Shown: positions 1 through 8,417, counted from the first letter of the stretch. The stretch is DNA of 16,958 nt from an uncultured Planctomycetia bacterium (GCA_938003765.1 CALKYE010000208.1:1-16958), one strand, 5' to 3'. Notes: generated by a model from the sequence alone, not told the origin. Translations and numbers: made by a program.

Positions 1-3000
1 GGGATCGCCATGGGCTGCATCACGTCGGAGCCGCGGCCCGTGGCCCAGAAGATCGGCAGCAGGCCGAAGACCGTTGTCGCGATGGTCATCAGGCATGGGC
101 GGATGCGCTTCAAACCGGCGTCGAGCGTCGCGTCGCGGATCTGGTCGACGGACTCGAAGCTCCGATCCTTGAAGGCGCCTTCCAAGTAGGTGGCGATCAC
201 CACTCCGTCGTCGTCGACGACGCCGAACAGCACCAAGAATCCGACCCACACGGCGACCGAGAGGTTCACGCCCCACAGCGCGAGCATCACGAAGCCGCCG
301 GCCGCCGAGACCAGGACTCCGAAGAAGATCACGGGAGCGATCCACCAGCGCGTGAAGCCGAGGTAGAGCATCACGAACATGATGGACAGCGTGATCGGGA
401 CGAGGATGCGCATGCGCGCGGTGGCGCGCACCTGGTTCTCGAATTGGCCCGACCACTCCCAGTAGTAGCCCGCGGGCAGCTCGAGGCGGCCGTCCTTCAC
501 GGCTTGTTGGAGCACGGCCTCGGCGTCGTCGACCACCGACACCTCGTCTCGATCGCGCGTGTTCATCGTGACGTAGCCGACCAGGAGTCCGCGCTCGCCC
601 TTGATCTCTTGCGGGCCGAGAACCGTAGTGATCGTGGCGAGTTGCGCGAGCGGAACTTGCGCGCCCGTCGACGTGGGCACGCTCACTTGGCGGAGCACGT
701 CCAGGCTCTCGCGAAAGTCGCGAGCGAGGCGAATGCGGATCGGATAGCGCTCGCGCCCTTCGACCGACTCCATCAGGTTCCGGCCGCCGAGCGCGATCTC
801 GATCACGTCTTGCACGTCACGGACGTTGACGCCGTAGCGGCCGATGCGGTCGCGGTCGATCTCGATCTGGACGTAGGGCTTGCCGACGATGCGGTCCGCG
901 ACGATGTCGGTCGCGCCCGGAACCTCGCGCAGCAGTTGTTCGATCTGCAGCCCGATGCGCTCGATCTCGCGCAAGTCGGAGCCGTAGATCTTCACGCCCA
1001 TCATCGCGCGGAAGCCGGTCTGCAACATGACCAGCCGCGTTTGGATGGGTTGCAGGAAGGTGGGCAGCACGCCGGGAAGCGCCGTCTTCTCCTGCAACTC
1101 GGCGAGGATCTCGGACTTCGTGATCCGGCGCTCCTCGGGCCAGATCCAAGCGAGCGGAGCGCGCAGCAGCGCCGGCCATGCGGAGAAGAAGCGCTCCACA
1201 TCGAGAGTGCGCCACTCGCTCTGGGGTTTGAGGATGACGATGCTCTCGATCATTCCGATCGGCGCCGGGTCGAGCGCCGAATCCGCGCGGCCGACCTTGC
1301 CGACGACCGACTCGACCTCGGGCACGCTCGCCATGGCCCGGTCCTGAAGGCTGTTGACCTGCACGGCCTGCGAGAGCGAAGCCTGCGGCAGCAACGAGGG
1401 CATGTAGAGGAACGAGCCCTCGTCGAGCGGCGGCATGAACTCGCGGCCCAGACCCGGAAGGATGCGGCCCTCGCGCACGACGGCGACGCCGGATGCGATC
1501 TCGGCCTCGCGCTCCGCGGGCTCGGGCCGCCGCCACGCGATGCGGAAGTGCTCGCTGCCGCTTCTGTCCCGCACTCGCTCCCAGCGCAGGTGATCGAACT
1601 CCACGAGAGGCCGCACGAGGTCCTCGTCGGGCGCCGCGAGCATGACTCGCTTCAGCTCCGACGACGCGGGAGTGCGAGCGAACAGGTTGATGGCCGCCTC
1701 GAGCGGATAGAGGGTTGCGCCCACGCCCAGCCAGACGCTCACGCCGACGAGGAGCAGGGTCGCAGGCGCGACGAGGAAGGTCTTCTTGTGCGCGAGGATC
1801 CACGTGAGCGCCGGGACGTACGCGCGTGCGATGAGGCGCGAAACCGGATTCTCCTCCAGCGGAAGGAAACGTTCGCGCGTCATTCGGACGATGCACAGCG
1901 CCACGCCCACGCCTACCGCCGCGGAGATCAGCCAACCTTCGCTGTGGCCCTTGTCGAGACCCCACACGAACACGGTGTGGGTCGCGAGAGTCGCTAGCGC
2001 GCCGACGCCGATGGCGACGGCCGCCGTGACTTGGTTGCGCCACTTCACCGGCCGGAACAGCAGGTAGCACAGGAACGGAACCACCGTGATGGCGAGCACG
2101 ACCGACGATCCAATCGCGAACGTCTTGGTGAACGCCAGCGGCTTGAAGAGCTTGCCCTCCTGATCGGTGAGGAAGAACACCGGGATGAACGAGACGATCG
2201 TGTTCGAGACCGCCGTCAGGATCGCGCCCCCGACCTCGCTGGCGCCTTCGAACACGAGCCCGAAGTGGCCCTTCTCCCGCTTCTCGTCCTCCGTCGCTCC
2301 AGCGATGCGACGGTAGATGTTCTCCGACATGATGATGCCCATGTCGGCCACGTCGCCGATCGCGATCGCGAGTCCCGCCAGCGACATGATGTTGCTGCCG
2401 ATGCCGAACTGGTGCATCAGGATGAACGTGAGCGCGACCGCGAGCGGGAGCGTCGCGAGCACCGTCGCCGTCGTGCGCAGATGGAGCAGGAAGACCAGGA
2501 TCACGAGGCTCGCCAGCAGCGCTTCCTCGGCCAGGGCTTCCTTCAGCGTGTCGATCGTCTCCTCGACGATGTTCGTGCGGTCGTAGAACGGGACGATGCG
2601 GACCCGCGACTCGCGACCGTCGGCGAGCGTCCGGCTCGGCAGGCCGAGCTCGAGCTGCGCGAGCTTGGCCTTGACCCTCTCCATCACCTCGCGCGGGTTC
2701 TCGCCGTAGCGCATGAGCACGACCCCGCCGACGGCCTCGACGCCCGCCTTGTCGAGGGCGCCGCGCCGGAAGTCGGGGCCGAGCTGCACGGTCGCAACGT
2801 TTTGCAGCGTCAGCGGTGTTCCGCCGCGTTCGCGGATCGTGACGCGCTCGAGGTCCTCGACGGTCTTGATGAACCCGACGCCGCGGATGAAGAACTCGAC
2901 TCCGTTGTCCTCGACGACCTTGGCGCCGACGTCGATGTTGCTGCGGCTGACCGCGTCGTACACGTCCATGAGCGTGACGCGATGGGCGCGCAGCCGGTCG

Positions 3001-3572
3001 GGATGCACGTCGATCTGGTACTGCTTGACGAAACCGCCGACGCTCGCGACCTCGCTCACGCCCTCCACGGAGTTGAGCTGGTAGCGCACGTACCAGTCCT
3101 GGATCGAGCGCAGTTCCGCGAGGTCGAAGCCCTCGCCTTCGACGGTGTACCAGTACACCTGACCCAGGGCCGTCGCATCGGGCCCGAGCACGGGAGTCAC
3201 GCCGCTTGGCAAGCGCTGCTGGGCGACGTTCATTCGCTCCAGAACGCGCGAGCGCGCCCAGTAGTAGTCGATGTCGTCCTCGAAGATGACGAAGACCATC
3301 GAGAACCCGAAGCCCGACATCGAGCGGAGTGTCTTCACACCCGGAGTGCCCGTCAGGCTGGTCGTCAGTGGAAACGTGACCTGGTCGTCGACGTCCTGCG
3401 GACTGCGGCCCGGCCACTCCGCATAGACGATGACCTGCTTCTCGCCGATGTCCGGAATCGCGTCGACCGGCGTGCGGAGAATGGCGAAGTAGCCGCCCAC
3501 GCACAGCGCCGCGACGATCAACGTCATCAAGAACGGGTTGCGCAGGCACCAGCGAATGAGAGCGTCGACCAT
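1..3572 (-). CDS. cusA: CusA-type heavy-metal RND efflux pump, C-terminus cut by window edge
   Basis: Inner-membrane proton-driven RND pump of the HME (CusA/CzcA) family that moves Cu(I)/Ag(I)-type ions into a CusCBA tripartite channel. The frame is open from an ATG at 3572 to the left edge (1190 codons). Visible marks: N-terminal membrane segment after RNPFLMTLIVAA; CzcA-type porter text such as TPVDAIPDIGEKQVIVYAEW; transmembrane helix with Asp407 and Asp410 in IGDVADMGIIMSEN, the proton-relay region; MPPLDEGSFLYMP at about 713-725; Met774 and Met849 in the second porter half, near where CusA binds metal; and the late RGSDVMQPMAIP motif at the edge, so only about 30-60 residues are missing. 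It is clearly longer than E. coli CusA (1047 residues), mainly from an insertion at about residues 510-710 that includes two extra hydrophobic stretches. It follows cusB by 16 bp with GAGAGG upstream. Family certain; metal inferred from the neighbouring oxidase. Confidence 0.93.
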   Translation of the reverse strand, partial: MVDALIRWCLRNPFLMTLIVAALCVGGYFAILRTPVDAIPDIGEKQVIVYAEWPGRSPQDVDDQVTFPLTTSLTGTPGVKTLRSMSGFGFSMVFVIFEDDIDYYWARSRVLERMNVAQQRLPSGVTPVLGPDATALGQVYWYTVEGEGFDLAELRSIQDWYVRYQLNSVEGVSEVASVGGFVKQYQIDVHPDRLRAHRVTLMDVYDAVSRSNIDVGAKVVEDNGVEFFIRGVGFIKTVEDLERVTIRERGGTPLTLQNVATVQLGPDFRRGALDKAGVEAVGGVVLMRYGENPREVMERVKAKLAQLELGLPSRTLADGRESRVRIVPFYDRTNIVEETIDTLKEALAEEALLASLVILVFLLHLRTTATVLATLPLAVALTFILMHQFGIGSNIMSLAGLAIAIGDVADMGIIMSENIYRRIAGATEDEKREKGHFGLVFEGASEVGGAILTAVSNTIVSFIPVFFLTDQEGKLFKPLAFTKTFAIGSSVVLAITVVPFLCYLLFRPVKWRNQVTAAVAIGVGALATLATHTVFVWGLDKGHSEGWLISAAVGVGVALCIVRMTRERFLPLEENPVSRLIARAYVPALTWILAHKKTFLVAPATLLLVGVSVWLGVGATLYPLEAAINLFARTPASSELKRVMLAAPDEDLVRPLVEFDHLRWERVRDRSGSEHFRIAWRRPEPAEREAEIASGVAVVREGRILPGLGREFMPPLDEGSFLYMPSLLPQASLSQAVQVNSLQDRAMASVPEVESVVGKVGRADSALDPAPIGMIESIVILKPQSEWRTLDVERFFSAWPALLRAPLAWIWPEERRITKSEILAELQEKTALPGVLPTFLQPIQTRLVMLQTGFRAMMGVKIYGSDLREIERIGLQIEQLLREVPGATDIVADRIVGKPYVQIEIDRDRIGRYGVNVRDVQDVIEIALGGRNLMESVEGRERYPIRIRLARDFRESLDVLRQVSVPTSTGAQVPLAQLATITTVLGPQEIKGERGLLVGYVTMNTRDRDEVSVVDDAEAVLQQAVKDGRLELPAGYYWEWSGQFENQVRATARMRILVPITLSIMFVMLYLGFTRWWIAPVIFFGVLVSAAGGFVMLALWGVNLSVAVWVGFLVLFGVVDDDGVVIATYLEGAFKDRSFESVDQIRDATLDAGLKRIRPCLMTIATTVFGLLPIFWATGRGSDVMQPMAI

Positions 3573-3588
3573 GGCGTGTCGTCGCCTC

Positions 3589-5193
3589 TCAGTGCTTGTG
3601 CTCGCCTGCGTCCGCGGCGGGTTTCGCAGGGGGCGTCTTCGAGGGTCGATCGCCGGGCGGACTCGAGTCCTGATGCGAGTGCCCGCTCACGCTGCCCATG
3701 AGCCCGCCGGGATAGAACAAGCTCGGGTGACCTGTGATCTGGAACTGGCTGTCGATCAGGAATCCGCCGCGGGTCACGACTCGCTCGCCTTCGACGAGGC
3801 CGTCGAGCACGGCGAAGTGCTCGCCCGCGCGCGGGCCTACGAGCACCTCGCGCGCCTCGAACAGGCCGCGCGACTGCTCGACGTAAACCAGCTTGCGCGT
3901 GCCGCTGTCGAGCACGGCGGTGATGGGCACGGCCAGCACGCCGGTCTCGGCCGTCGAGCCCGCGGTGCGTTCGAGCTTCATCTCGCACACCGGGCAGTTC
4001 CCGGGCTCGGCGTAGGTCTTGGACCCCTCGCACTTCATCGGACACGCATAGGCGGCTTCCGCGGGAGTCTCCGGCGTCGGGTCGGGGATCTCCTCCAAGC
4101 GCATCTCGCAGTCCGGACAGCGGCCCGGCTCATCGCGCAGCACTTGCGGGTGCATCGGGCAAGAGAACCTGCCCTCGACTCCCGTGGCCGCGGCCCGGCC
4201 GTCGCTCGCGAGCGACGCGCGCACGACGGCGCTCACGAACATGCCCGGTTTGAGCGCGTGGTCCTCGTTCTCCACGTGCACCGGCACGCGGATGGTGCGC
4301 GATTCCTCGTTCACGATGGGCTGGACGAACGTGACCACGCCGGCGAACGTTCGACCGGGAAGCGCTTCGGCGACGAGCTCGACGCGCTGTCCGTACCGCA
4401 CCCACGCGAACTCGTGCTCGTAGATGTCGAGGTACACCCACACGGTGTCGAGGTTCGCGACGCGATAGAGAGCGTCGCCCGCTCGGAACGCGCTGTTCTC
4501 GACGATCGACTTCTCGATGACCGTGCCCTGGATCGGCGAGTACAGCGTGACGCGGTCGGCGATCTGCTTGGCTTCGACGAGCGCGGCGATCTGCTCCGCG
4601 GTGAGTCCCCAGCGCTGCAACTTCAGCTTCGCGGTCTCAACCAGTGGAGCGTTGTCGGCGTTCACGCCGCTCTGCAGGGCGATCAACAGCTCCTGCTGCG
4701 CGACGATCAGGTCGGGGCTGTAGACCTCCGCCAGGTGATCGCCTGCTTTGATCTCGACGCCCGTGAAGTTGACGAACAGGCGCTCTGCGTAGCCGTCGAC
4801 CCGCGCGGTGACCGTGGCCAGCGACGATTCGTTGTATTCGATCTTCCCCACGGCGCGCAGCTCGCGCGAGAGCTCGCGCCGGGTCACCGGCGAGGTCTCC
4901 ACGGACGCCATGGCGAGCGCGTGATCGGAGAGTTGGAGGCTGGGCGCGCCGCCCGCGCTCGACTCGGCCGAACTCGCCGGGATCAGCGGCATTTCGCAGA
5001 TCGGGCACTTGCCCGGCCGGTCGAGTCGAACCTGCGGATGCATCGAGCAGGTGTACGAACGCGGGCTCGCGGCGGGCGTGTCTGCAGCGGCGGAGGTCGG
5101 CGCGTCGGATGAGTGCGTCGTCCGTCCGAGCAGGTATCCGCCCGCGGCCGCGGCGAGGAGGGCGAAGGCCACGACAACGCTTGCCTTGTTCAT
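3589..5193 (-). CDS. cusB: CusB-type periplasmic adaptor with three heavy-metal-binding (HMBD) modules
   Basis: Membrane-fusion adaptor of 534 residues linking the CusA pump to the outer-membrane channel and handing over metal. Order: N-terminal anchor/signal (about 5-22); HMBD module 1 (47-72, CSMHPQ then CPICEM); lipoyl/barrel-sandwich halves (about 115-160 and 215-250) flanking a helical hairpin; beta-barrel ending in LKPGMF (314-319); HMBD module 2 (343-370, CPMHPQ then CPDCEM); HMBD module 3 (382-408, CPMKCEG then CPVCEM); membrane-proximal domain (from 419, VLAVPITAVLD, through GGFLIDSQFQI); His-rich tail (GHSHQ and GEHKH). Two HMBDs in the middle of the adaptor are unusual, and all three have Glu where the family normally has Gly in CxxCGM. 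The ATG at 5193 overlaps the cusC stop (ATGA) and has GAGG upstream. The overlap suggests translational coupling. Confidence 0.93.
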   Translation of the reverse strand: MNKASVVVAFALLAAAAGGYLLGRTTHSSDAPTSAAADTPAASPRSYTCSMHPQVRLDRPGKCPICEMPLIPASSAESSAGGAPSLQLSDHALAMASVETSPVTRRELSRELRAVGKIEYNESSLATVTARVDGYAERLFVNFTGVEIKAGDHLAEVYSPDLIVAQQELLIALQSGVNADNAPLVETAKLKLQRWGLTAEQIAALVEAKQIADRVTLYSPIQGTVIEKSIVENSAFRAGDALYRVANLDTVWVYLDIYEHEFAWVRYGQRVELVAEALPGRTFAGVVTFVQPIVNEESRTIRVPVHVENEDHALKPGMFVSAVVRASLASDGRAAATGVEGRFSCPMHPQVLRDEPGRCPDCEMRLEEIPDPTPETPAEAAYACPMKCEGSKTYAEPGNCPVCEMKLERTAGSTAETGVLAVPITAVLDSGTRKLVYVEQSRGLFEAREVLVGPRAGEHFAVLDGLVEGERVVTRGGFLIDSQFQITGHPSLFYPGGLMGSVSGHSHQDSSPPGDRPSKTPPAKPAADAGEHKH

Positions 5194-6614
5194 GGTCGAT
5201 CCTCGTCGGTCGCGGGTTTCGCGGCGCGCTCGTCGAGCACCGGCGCGTCCGTCGGCGGGATGCCGGCGATGGCGAGCGACAGCGCTGCGAGCGCCAGTTC
5301 GCGCTGCGTGCGCGCCTCGATGCCCAGGAGCTCGAACTCCAGCGAAGTTCGTTGGGCGTCGATCACATCGAGGAAACCGGCGCGGCCGTTCACGTACCCG
5401 GCGCGCGCGGCGTCGAGGGACTGCTTGGCCTTGGGTCCGAGCTTCTCGGTGATCAAGGCGTCGTTGCGATTCGCCTCGCGCAGCATGAACAGCATCGACG
5501 CGAGCTCGGCAGCGAGCTGAACTTGCTCCGCGTCGAGCCTGGCCTCCGCTGCGCGCTTGCTCGCTTGAGCGCCCGCGATCTTCGCGGCGATCTTGTCACG
5601 CCAGATGGGGAGGCTCATGCCGGCTGACGGTCGGAAGAGCATCGGGTCGCCCTTCACGTCCACGCCAAGGCCGAACGAGAAGTCTGGAAGTCGCGAGGTG
5701 CGAGCGAGTCCGAGCGACGCTTCGGCGCGTTGCACGTCCTGCTCCATGCTGCGAAGGCTCGGATTGCGAGTCAGGGCCGTGCTCCACAGCTCGTCGGCGC
5801 CCGGCGAGTCGGCGGACGGCTCGAACGTCGACGGGCGCGGCGGATCCGCTTCGCCGCGCTCGAGTCCGAGCGCCGCTTTGAACTCCGCGTCCAGCACCTT
5901 GCGAGAGTCCTCCAGATTCGCGATCTGCGTCTCGGTCTGGTCGCGCGCGATCTGAGCGCGCAGCACGTCCTGCAGCGTCACTCGTCCGGCGGCGTTCTGT
6001 TGTTGAGCGATCTGCTCGAGGTCGGCGAGCAGTCGGAGCGTCTCGCTCTGAACGCGGATCGTCTCTTCGAGGAAGTGCAGCCGGTAGTAGGCCGTCTTCA
6101 CGGCCAGGGCGCTCCGGAGGAGCTCGCGTTCGAAGCGGAAGTAGCTGGCGCGGCTCTCGGCGGACATCGCATCGCCCGCTGCGCGGAGCTTCCCGGGGCC
6201 CGGCACGTCCACCATCAGTCCGGGCATCAGCGACATGACGGTGTCGGTGATGTCGCTCTGGAACGTGAGCCGCGGGTCGGGCAGCGAGCGAGCGGGTGTG
6301 ATCGCTTCGACCGCAGCGATCCAGTCGTAGTAAGCCGCCTCGACGCGCGGGCTGTTGAGCAACGCGAAGCGCAGATAGTCGGAGAGCGGCGATGTCGAAG
6401 TCAGCCGAGGCAGCTCGGGCTTCGCGTCGCCCGGCCGATAGCGGCGCGAGACTTCGTGCACATCGGCGCGCGCTTCGCGCTCCGACTCGGTCGGCGCCCC
6501 GGTGCAAGCGATGCACGCGAGAGCCGCCGCGCAGCACAGCCGCGCGACGCAGCCGGATGCGCGCCAAGCGGCAAGCCGCCGCTGTGGATGTCGCGGTCGG
6601 AGCATCGGGAGCAC
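5190..6614 (-). CDS. cusC: CusC/TolC-family outer-membrane efflux channel lipoprotein
   Basis: Outer-membrane factor of the tripartite metal efflux system; it forms the trimeric beta-barrel and alpha-helical tunnel docking on CusB. About 474 residues, normal for the family. Two outer-membrane efflux repeats are visible as long coiled helices, roughly from SDYLRFALLNSPRVEAAYYD to KAALGLERG and from LWSTALTRNPSLRSMEQDV to the C-terminus, including GYVNGRAGFLDVIDAQRT. The start is a GTG at 6614 because GGAGG lies 5 nt upstream; an ATG at 6605 is the alternative, 14 nt from the same site. The leader is unusually Cys-rich (five Cys before the mature part) and its probable lipobox, ending ACIAC-TG, is not canonical, so lipidation is likely but not certain. 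It follows the oxidase after 141 bp and overlaps cusB by 4 bp. Confidence 0.9.
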   Translation of the reverse strand: MLPMLRPRHPQRRLAAWRASGCVARLCCAAALACIACTGAPTESEREARADVHEVSRRYRPGDAKPELPRLTSTSPLSDYLRFALLNSPRVEAAYYDWIAAVEAITPARSLPDPRLTFQSDITDTVMSLMPGLMVDVPGPGKLRAAGDAMSAESRASYFRFERELLRSALAVKTAYYRLHFLEETIRVQSETLRLLADLEQIAQQQNAAGRVTLQDVLRAQIARDQTETQIANLEDSRKVLDAEFKAALGLERGEADPPRPSTFEPSADSPGADELWSTALTRNPSLRSMEQDVQRAEASLGLARTSRLPDFSFGLGVDVKGDPMLFRPSAGMSLPIWRDKIAAKIAGAQASKRAAEARLDAEQVQLAAELASMLFMLREANRNDALITEKLGPKAKQSLDAARAGYVNGRAGFLDVIDAQRTSLEFELLGIEARTQRELALAALSLAIAGIPPTDAPVLDERAAKPATDEDRP

Positions 6615-6646
6615 GCGGACCTCCGTGCGGTTAGGAATGGAACGCG

Positions 6647-6660
6647 GTGGCGTGCGCCAC
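6647..6660. repeat. Short inverted repeat in the oxidase-cusC gap
   Basis: A perfect 6-bp inverted repeat with a 2-base centre (GTGGCG-TG-CGCCAC) lies 33 bp upstream of the chosen cusC start. A second hairpin, GGCCC/GGGCC with a 6-base loop, is at 6699-6714, just downstream of the oxidase stop. Neither has a U-tract, so these are not clear terminators; they could be an operator, an mRNA processing or attenuation element, or chance in GC-rich DNA. No convincing -10/-35 was seen in this 141-bp gap. Confidence 0.25.
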
Positions 6661-6755
6661 GCACACGCTCGACGCCCGAGCCCAGCGTAGTCAACTTCGG
6701 CCCGACTCGGGGCCATTCGTCCTGCGAACGCAGCGAGCGCGCGCGCCGCTGCGAC

Positions 6756-8282
6756 TCACGGATCGATGCGGAAGTTCCGCATCATGCCCATGTCCTCGTG
6801 CACCAGGTTGTGACAGTGGTAGAGGAACAGGCCCGTGAACTGACTCCAGCGCACGAGCAAGTCGACCGTCTCACCGGGCATGATCAGGAAGGTGTCCTTC
6901 CAGCCCGCGTCGACGAAGCCCTGGTTCAGCGTCTGCCAATTGGGGAGTCCCGCGGCGCTGACGGAGCGCGAGAGGATCTGGAACTGGCGGCCGTGGAAGT
7001 GGATCGGGTGGCCGACCTGCATCATCCCGCTCGTGTTCGTGATGCGCACGATCTCGAGCGTGTCGCGCCGCACGATCTCGTTCGGCGCGACGGCCGACAT
7101 CTGGAACAGCGCGCCGTTCAACGTGAAGCCGCCGCCGCCGGCCAGCATGGAAATCGGCAACAACCGCGGATTGCCCGCGTTGGAAGCCTGCTGCGGGTCG
7201 TAGAGCTGGATCGACGAGAGCGTCGCAGGCAGTTGGCGTGTCTCGGGCAGCACACGCACGATCTGCGCGCGCAGCACGTCGATCGGAGCGCCCTGCGCGT
7301 TGCTCACGCCCGTGAACGCCAGGCTCCGCAGCGTGATCTGGGTCCCGAGCGGCTTGTTGCGGAAGTCGACCCACAGCTCCACGCGTTCGCCGGGCGCGAG
7401 CGTGACGTACGGAAGCGTGAGCGGCGCCGCCAGCAAGCCGCCGTCGTTCGCGATCGCAACCATCGGCGCGCCGTCGCTCCAGGCGAGCTTGTACACACGC
7501 GCCGTCGAGGCGTTGACCAGGCGCATGCGGTACACGCGCGTCGCCGCGTCCAGCACGAAGTTCGCGCGGCCGTTCACCAGGATCGTGCTCCCGATGAAGC
7601 CGTTCTGCATGTTCGTCGGTGCGAACTGCAGCTGGTTGGTCGAGGTGAAGTTGGCGTCCTGCAGGACGAGCGGCAGGTCGAACTCACCGCTCGGCAGGCC
7701 GAGCGCGCGTTCCTCGCTGTCGTGAACGATGAGCGGCCCGGCCAGCCCCATGTAGGCCTGGTAGCCGGTGCGCATGTCGGTGTGCGAGTGGTACCAGTAC
7801 GTGCCCGCGCGATTGAGCACCGTGAAGTCGTAGAGGTACGAGCCGCCGCTGGGGAACTGATCGCGCGGGTGGCCGTCCATCGACTCGGGAACGTCGAGTC
7901 CGTGCCAGTGCACGACGTGCTCCTCGGGCAGCTCGTTGAGGACGCCGATCAGCGCACGCTGGCCGCGGTTCAAGCGCAGGATCGGCCCGAGGTGCGAGCC
8001 CGTGAACGGCAGCAGCGCGCCTGGCGGCCCGCCGACCTGGCGTCCGGAGTAGCGCCAGACCGTCGTGCTCGATCCCGGAAGGATCTGCGCCGCGCCCACG
8101 CGGGCGCGCAACTGCAACTGCACGGGCGCGAGTTGCTCGCCGTAGGGCGGCAACTGGCCGATCGGCGCGGCGGACTGGCCGCTCGCGCGATGGGCGAGGG
8201 CGCCGCCGAGAGCAGCGCTGGCGGCGAGGCCGAAGGACTGGGCCAGGAATTCGCGACGATCCTGAGGTGCGGCGGGACGCAT
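6756..8282 (-). CDS. Tat-exported multicopper oxidase (CueO/CopA/CotA-like)
   Basis: Periplasmic multicopper oxidase of 508 residues that couples substrate oxidation (probably Cu(I) to Cu(II) here) to reduction of O2 to water. The start at 8282 is chosen because it gives an N-terminal Tat leader (DRREFLAQSFGLAASAALGG). All four copper-binding motifs are intact: HWHG (His125, His127), HSH (His165, His167), HPIHFHG (His425, His428, His430) and HCHNLVHEDMGMM (His489, Cys490, His491, His495, Met500). Cys490, His495 and Met500 are spaced as type 1 copper ligands, giving three cupredoxin domains. Some Met-rich text (SGMMQVGH, MGMM) is present, but no long CueO-like methionine helix was seen. First gene of the copper operon, ahead of cusCBA on the same strand, which supports copper detoxification. 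Family very sure; exact substrate inferred. Confidence 0.93.
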   Translation of the reverse strand: MRPAAPQDRREFLAQSFGLAASAALGGALAHRASGQSAAPIGQLPPYGEQLAPVQLQLRARVGAAQILPGSSTTVWRYSGRQVGGPPGALLPFTGSHLGPILRLNRGQRALIGVLNELPEEHVVHWHGLDVPESMDGHPRDQFPSGGSYLYDFTVLNRAGTYWYHSHTDMRTGYQAYMGLAGPLIVHDSEERALGLPSGEFDLPLVLQDANFTSTNQLQFAPTNMQNGFIGSTILVNGRANFVLDAATRVYRMRLVNASTARVYKLAWSDGAPMVAIANDGGLLAAPLTLPYVTLAPGERVELWVDFRNKPLGTQITLRSLAFTGVSNAQGAPIDVLRAQIVRVLPETRQLPATLSSIQLYDPQQASNAGNPRLLPISMLAGGGGFTLNGALFQMSAVAPNEIVRRDTLEIVRITNTSGMMQVGHPIHFHGRQFQILSRSVSAAGLPNWQTLNQGFVDAGWKDTFLIMPGETVDLLVRWSQFTGLFLYHCHNLVHEDMGMMRNFRIDP

Positions 8283-8377
8283 GTTGGTCGTGCCTGTGAG
8301 GGGATGCACGAGGAGTAGCACGCACGCGTTCGTCTCCGCGATCGGCCGCACTGCGTACTTCGCCCGGCGCCTCGAGG

Positions 8378-8414
8378 GCAGATCGAGCCACGTCACCGAG
8401 GCGGGGCGATCTGC
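8378..8414. promoter_or_regulatory. Inverted repeat upstream of the copper operon, candidate operator
   Basis: A perfect 8-bp inverted repeat, GCAGATCG at 8378-8385 and CGATCTGC at 8407-8414, is separated by 21 bp. It lies 96-132 bp upstream of the oxidase start and just after the terminator of the preceding gene, where the copper operon promoter should be. It does not match a CueR- or CopY-type box I can recognise, and no clear -10/-35 pair was found nearby. The call as an operator is inference from position only. Confidence 0.3.
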
Positions 8415-8417
8415 GTC

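Noticed and set aside
817..3549. A 910-codon open frame on the minus strand overlapping the pump gene
   Set aside because: It is a frame-shifted shadow of the CusA-type gene: its text is Arg/Gly-rich and low-complexity, while the pump frame has all family motifs without a stop.
6615..6716. N-terminal extension of the CusC-like gene to 6716
   Set aside because: It would bury the lipoprotein-type leader behind Arg-rich text and cross the GGAGG site that marks the start at 6614 or 6605.
5730..8318. An 862-codon plus-strand open frame, and similar long plus-strand frames at 444-1997, 2031-3701 and 3538-5112
   Set aside because: These are antisense shadows caused by very high GC third positions opposite the oxidase and cus genes; they show no domain motifs and have His/Arg/Asp-skewed composition.
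8283..8396. N-terminal extension of the oxidase to an upstream start at 8396
   Set aside because: It would put 38 residues before the Tat leader and cover the inverted repeat and promoter region; the ATG at 8282 places RREFL correctly.
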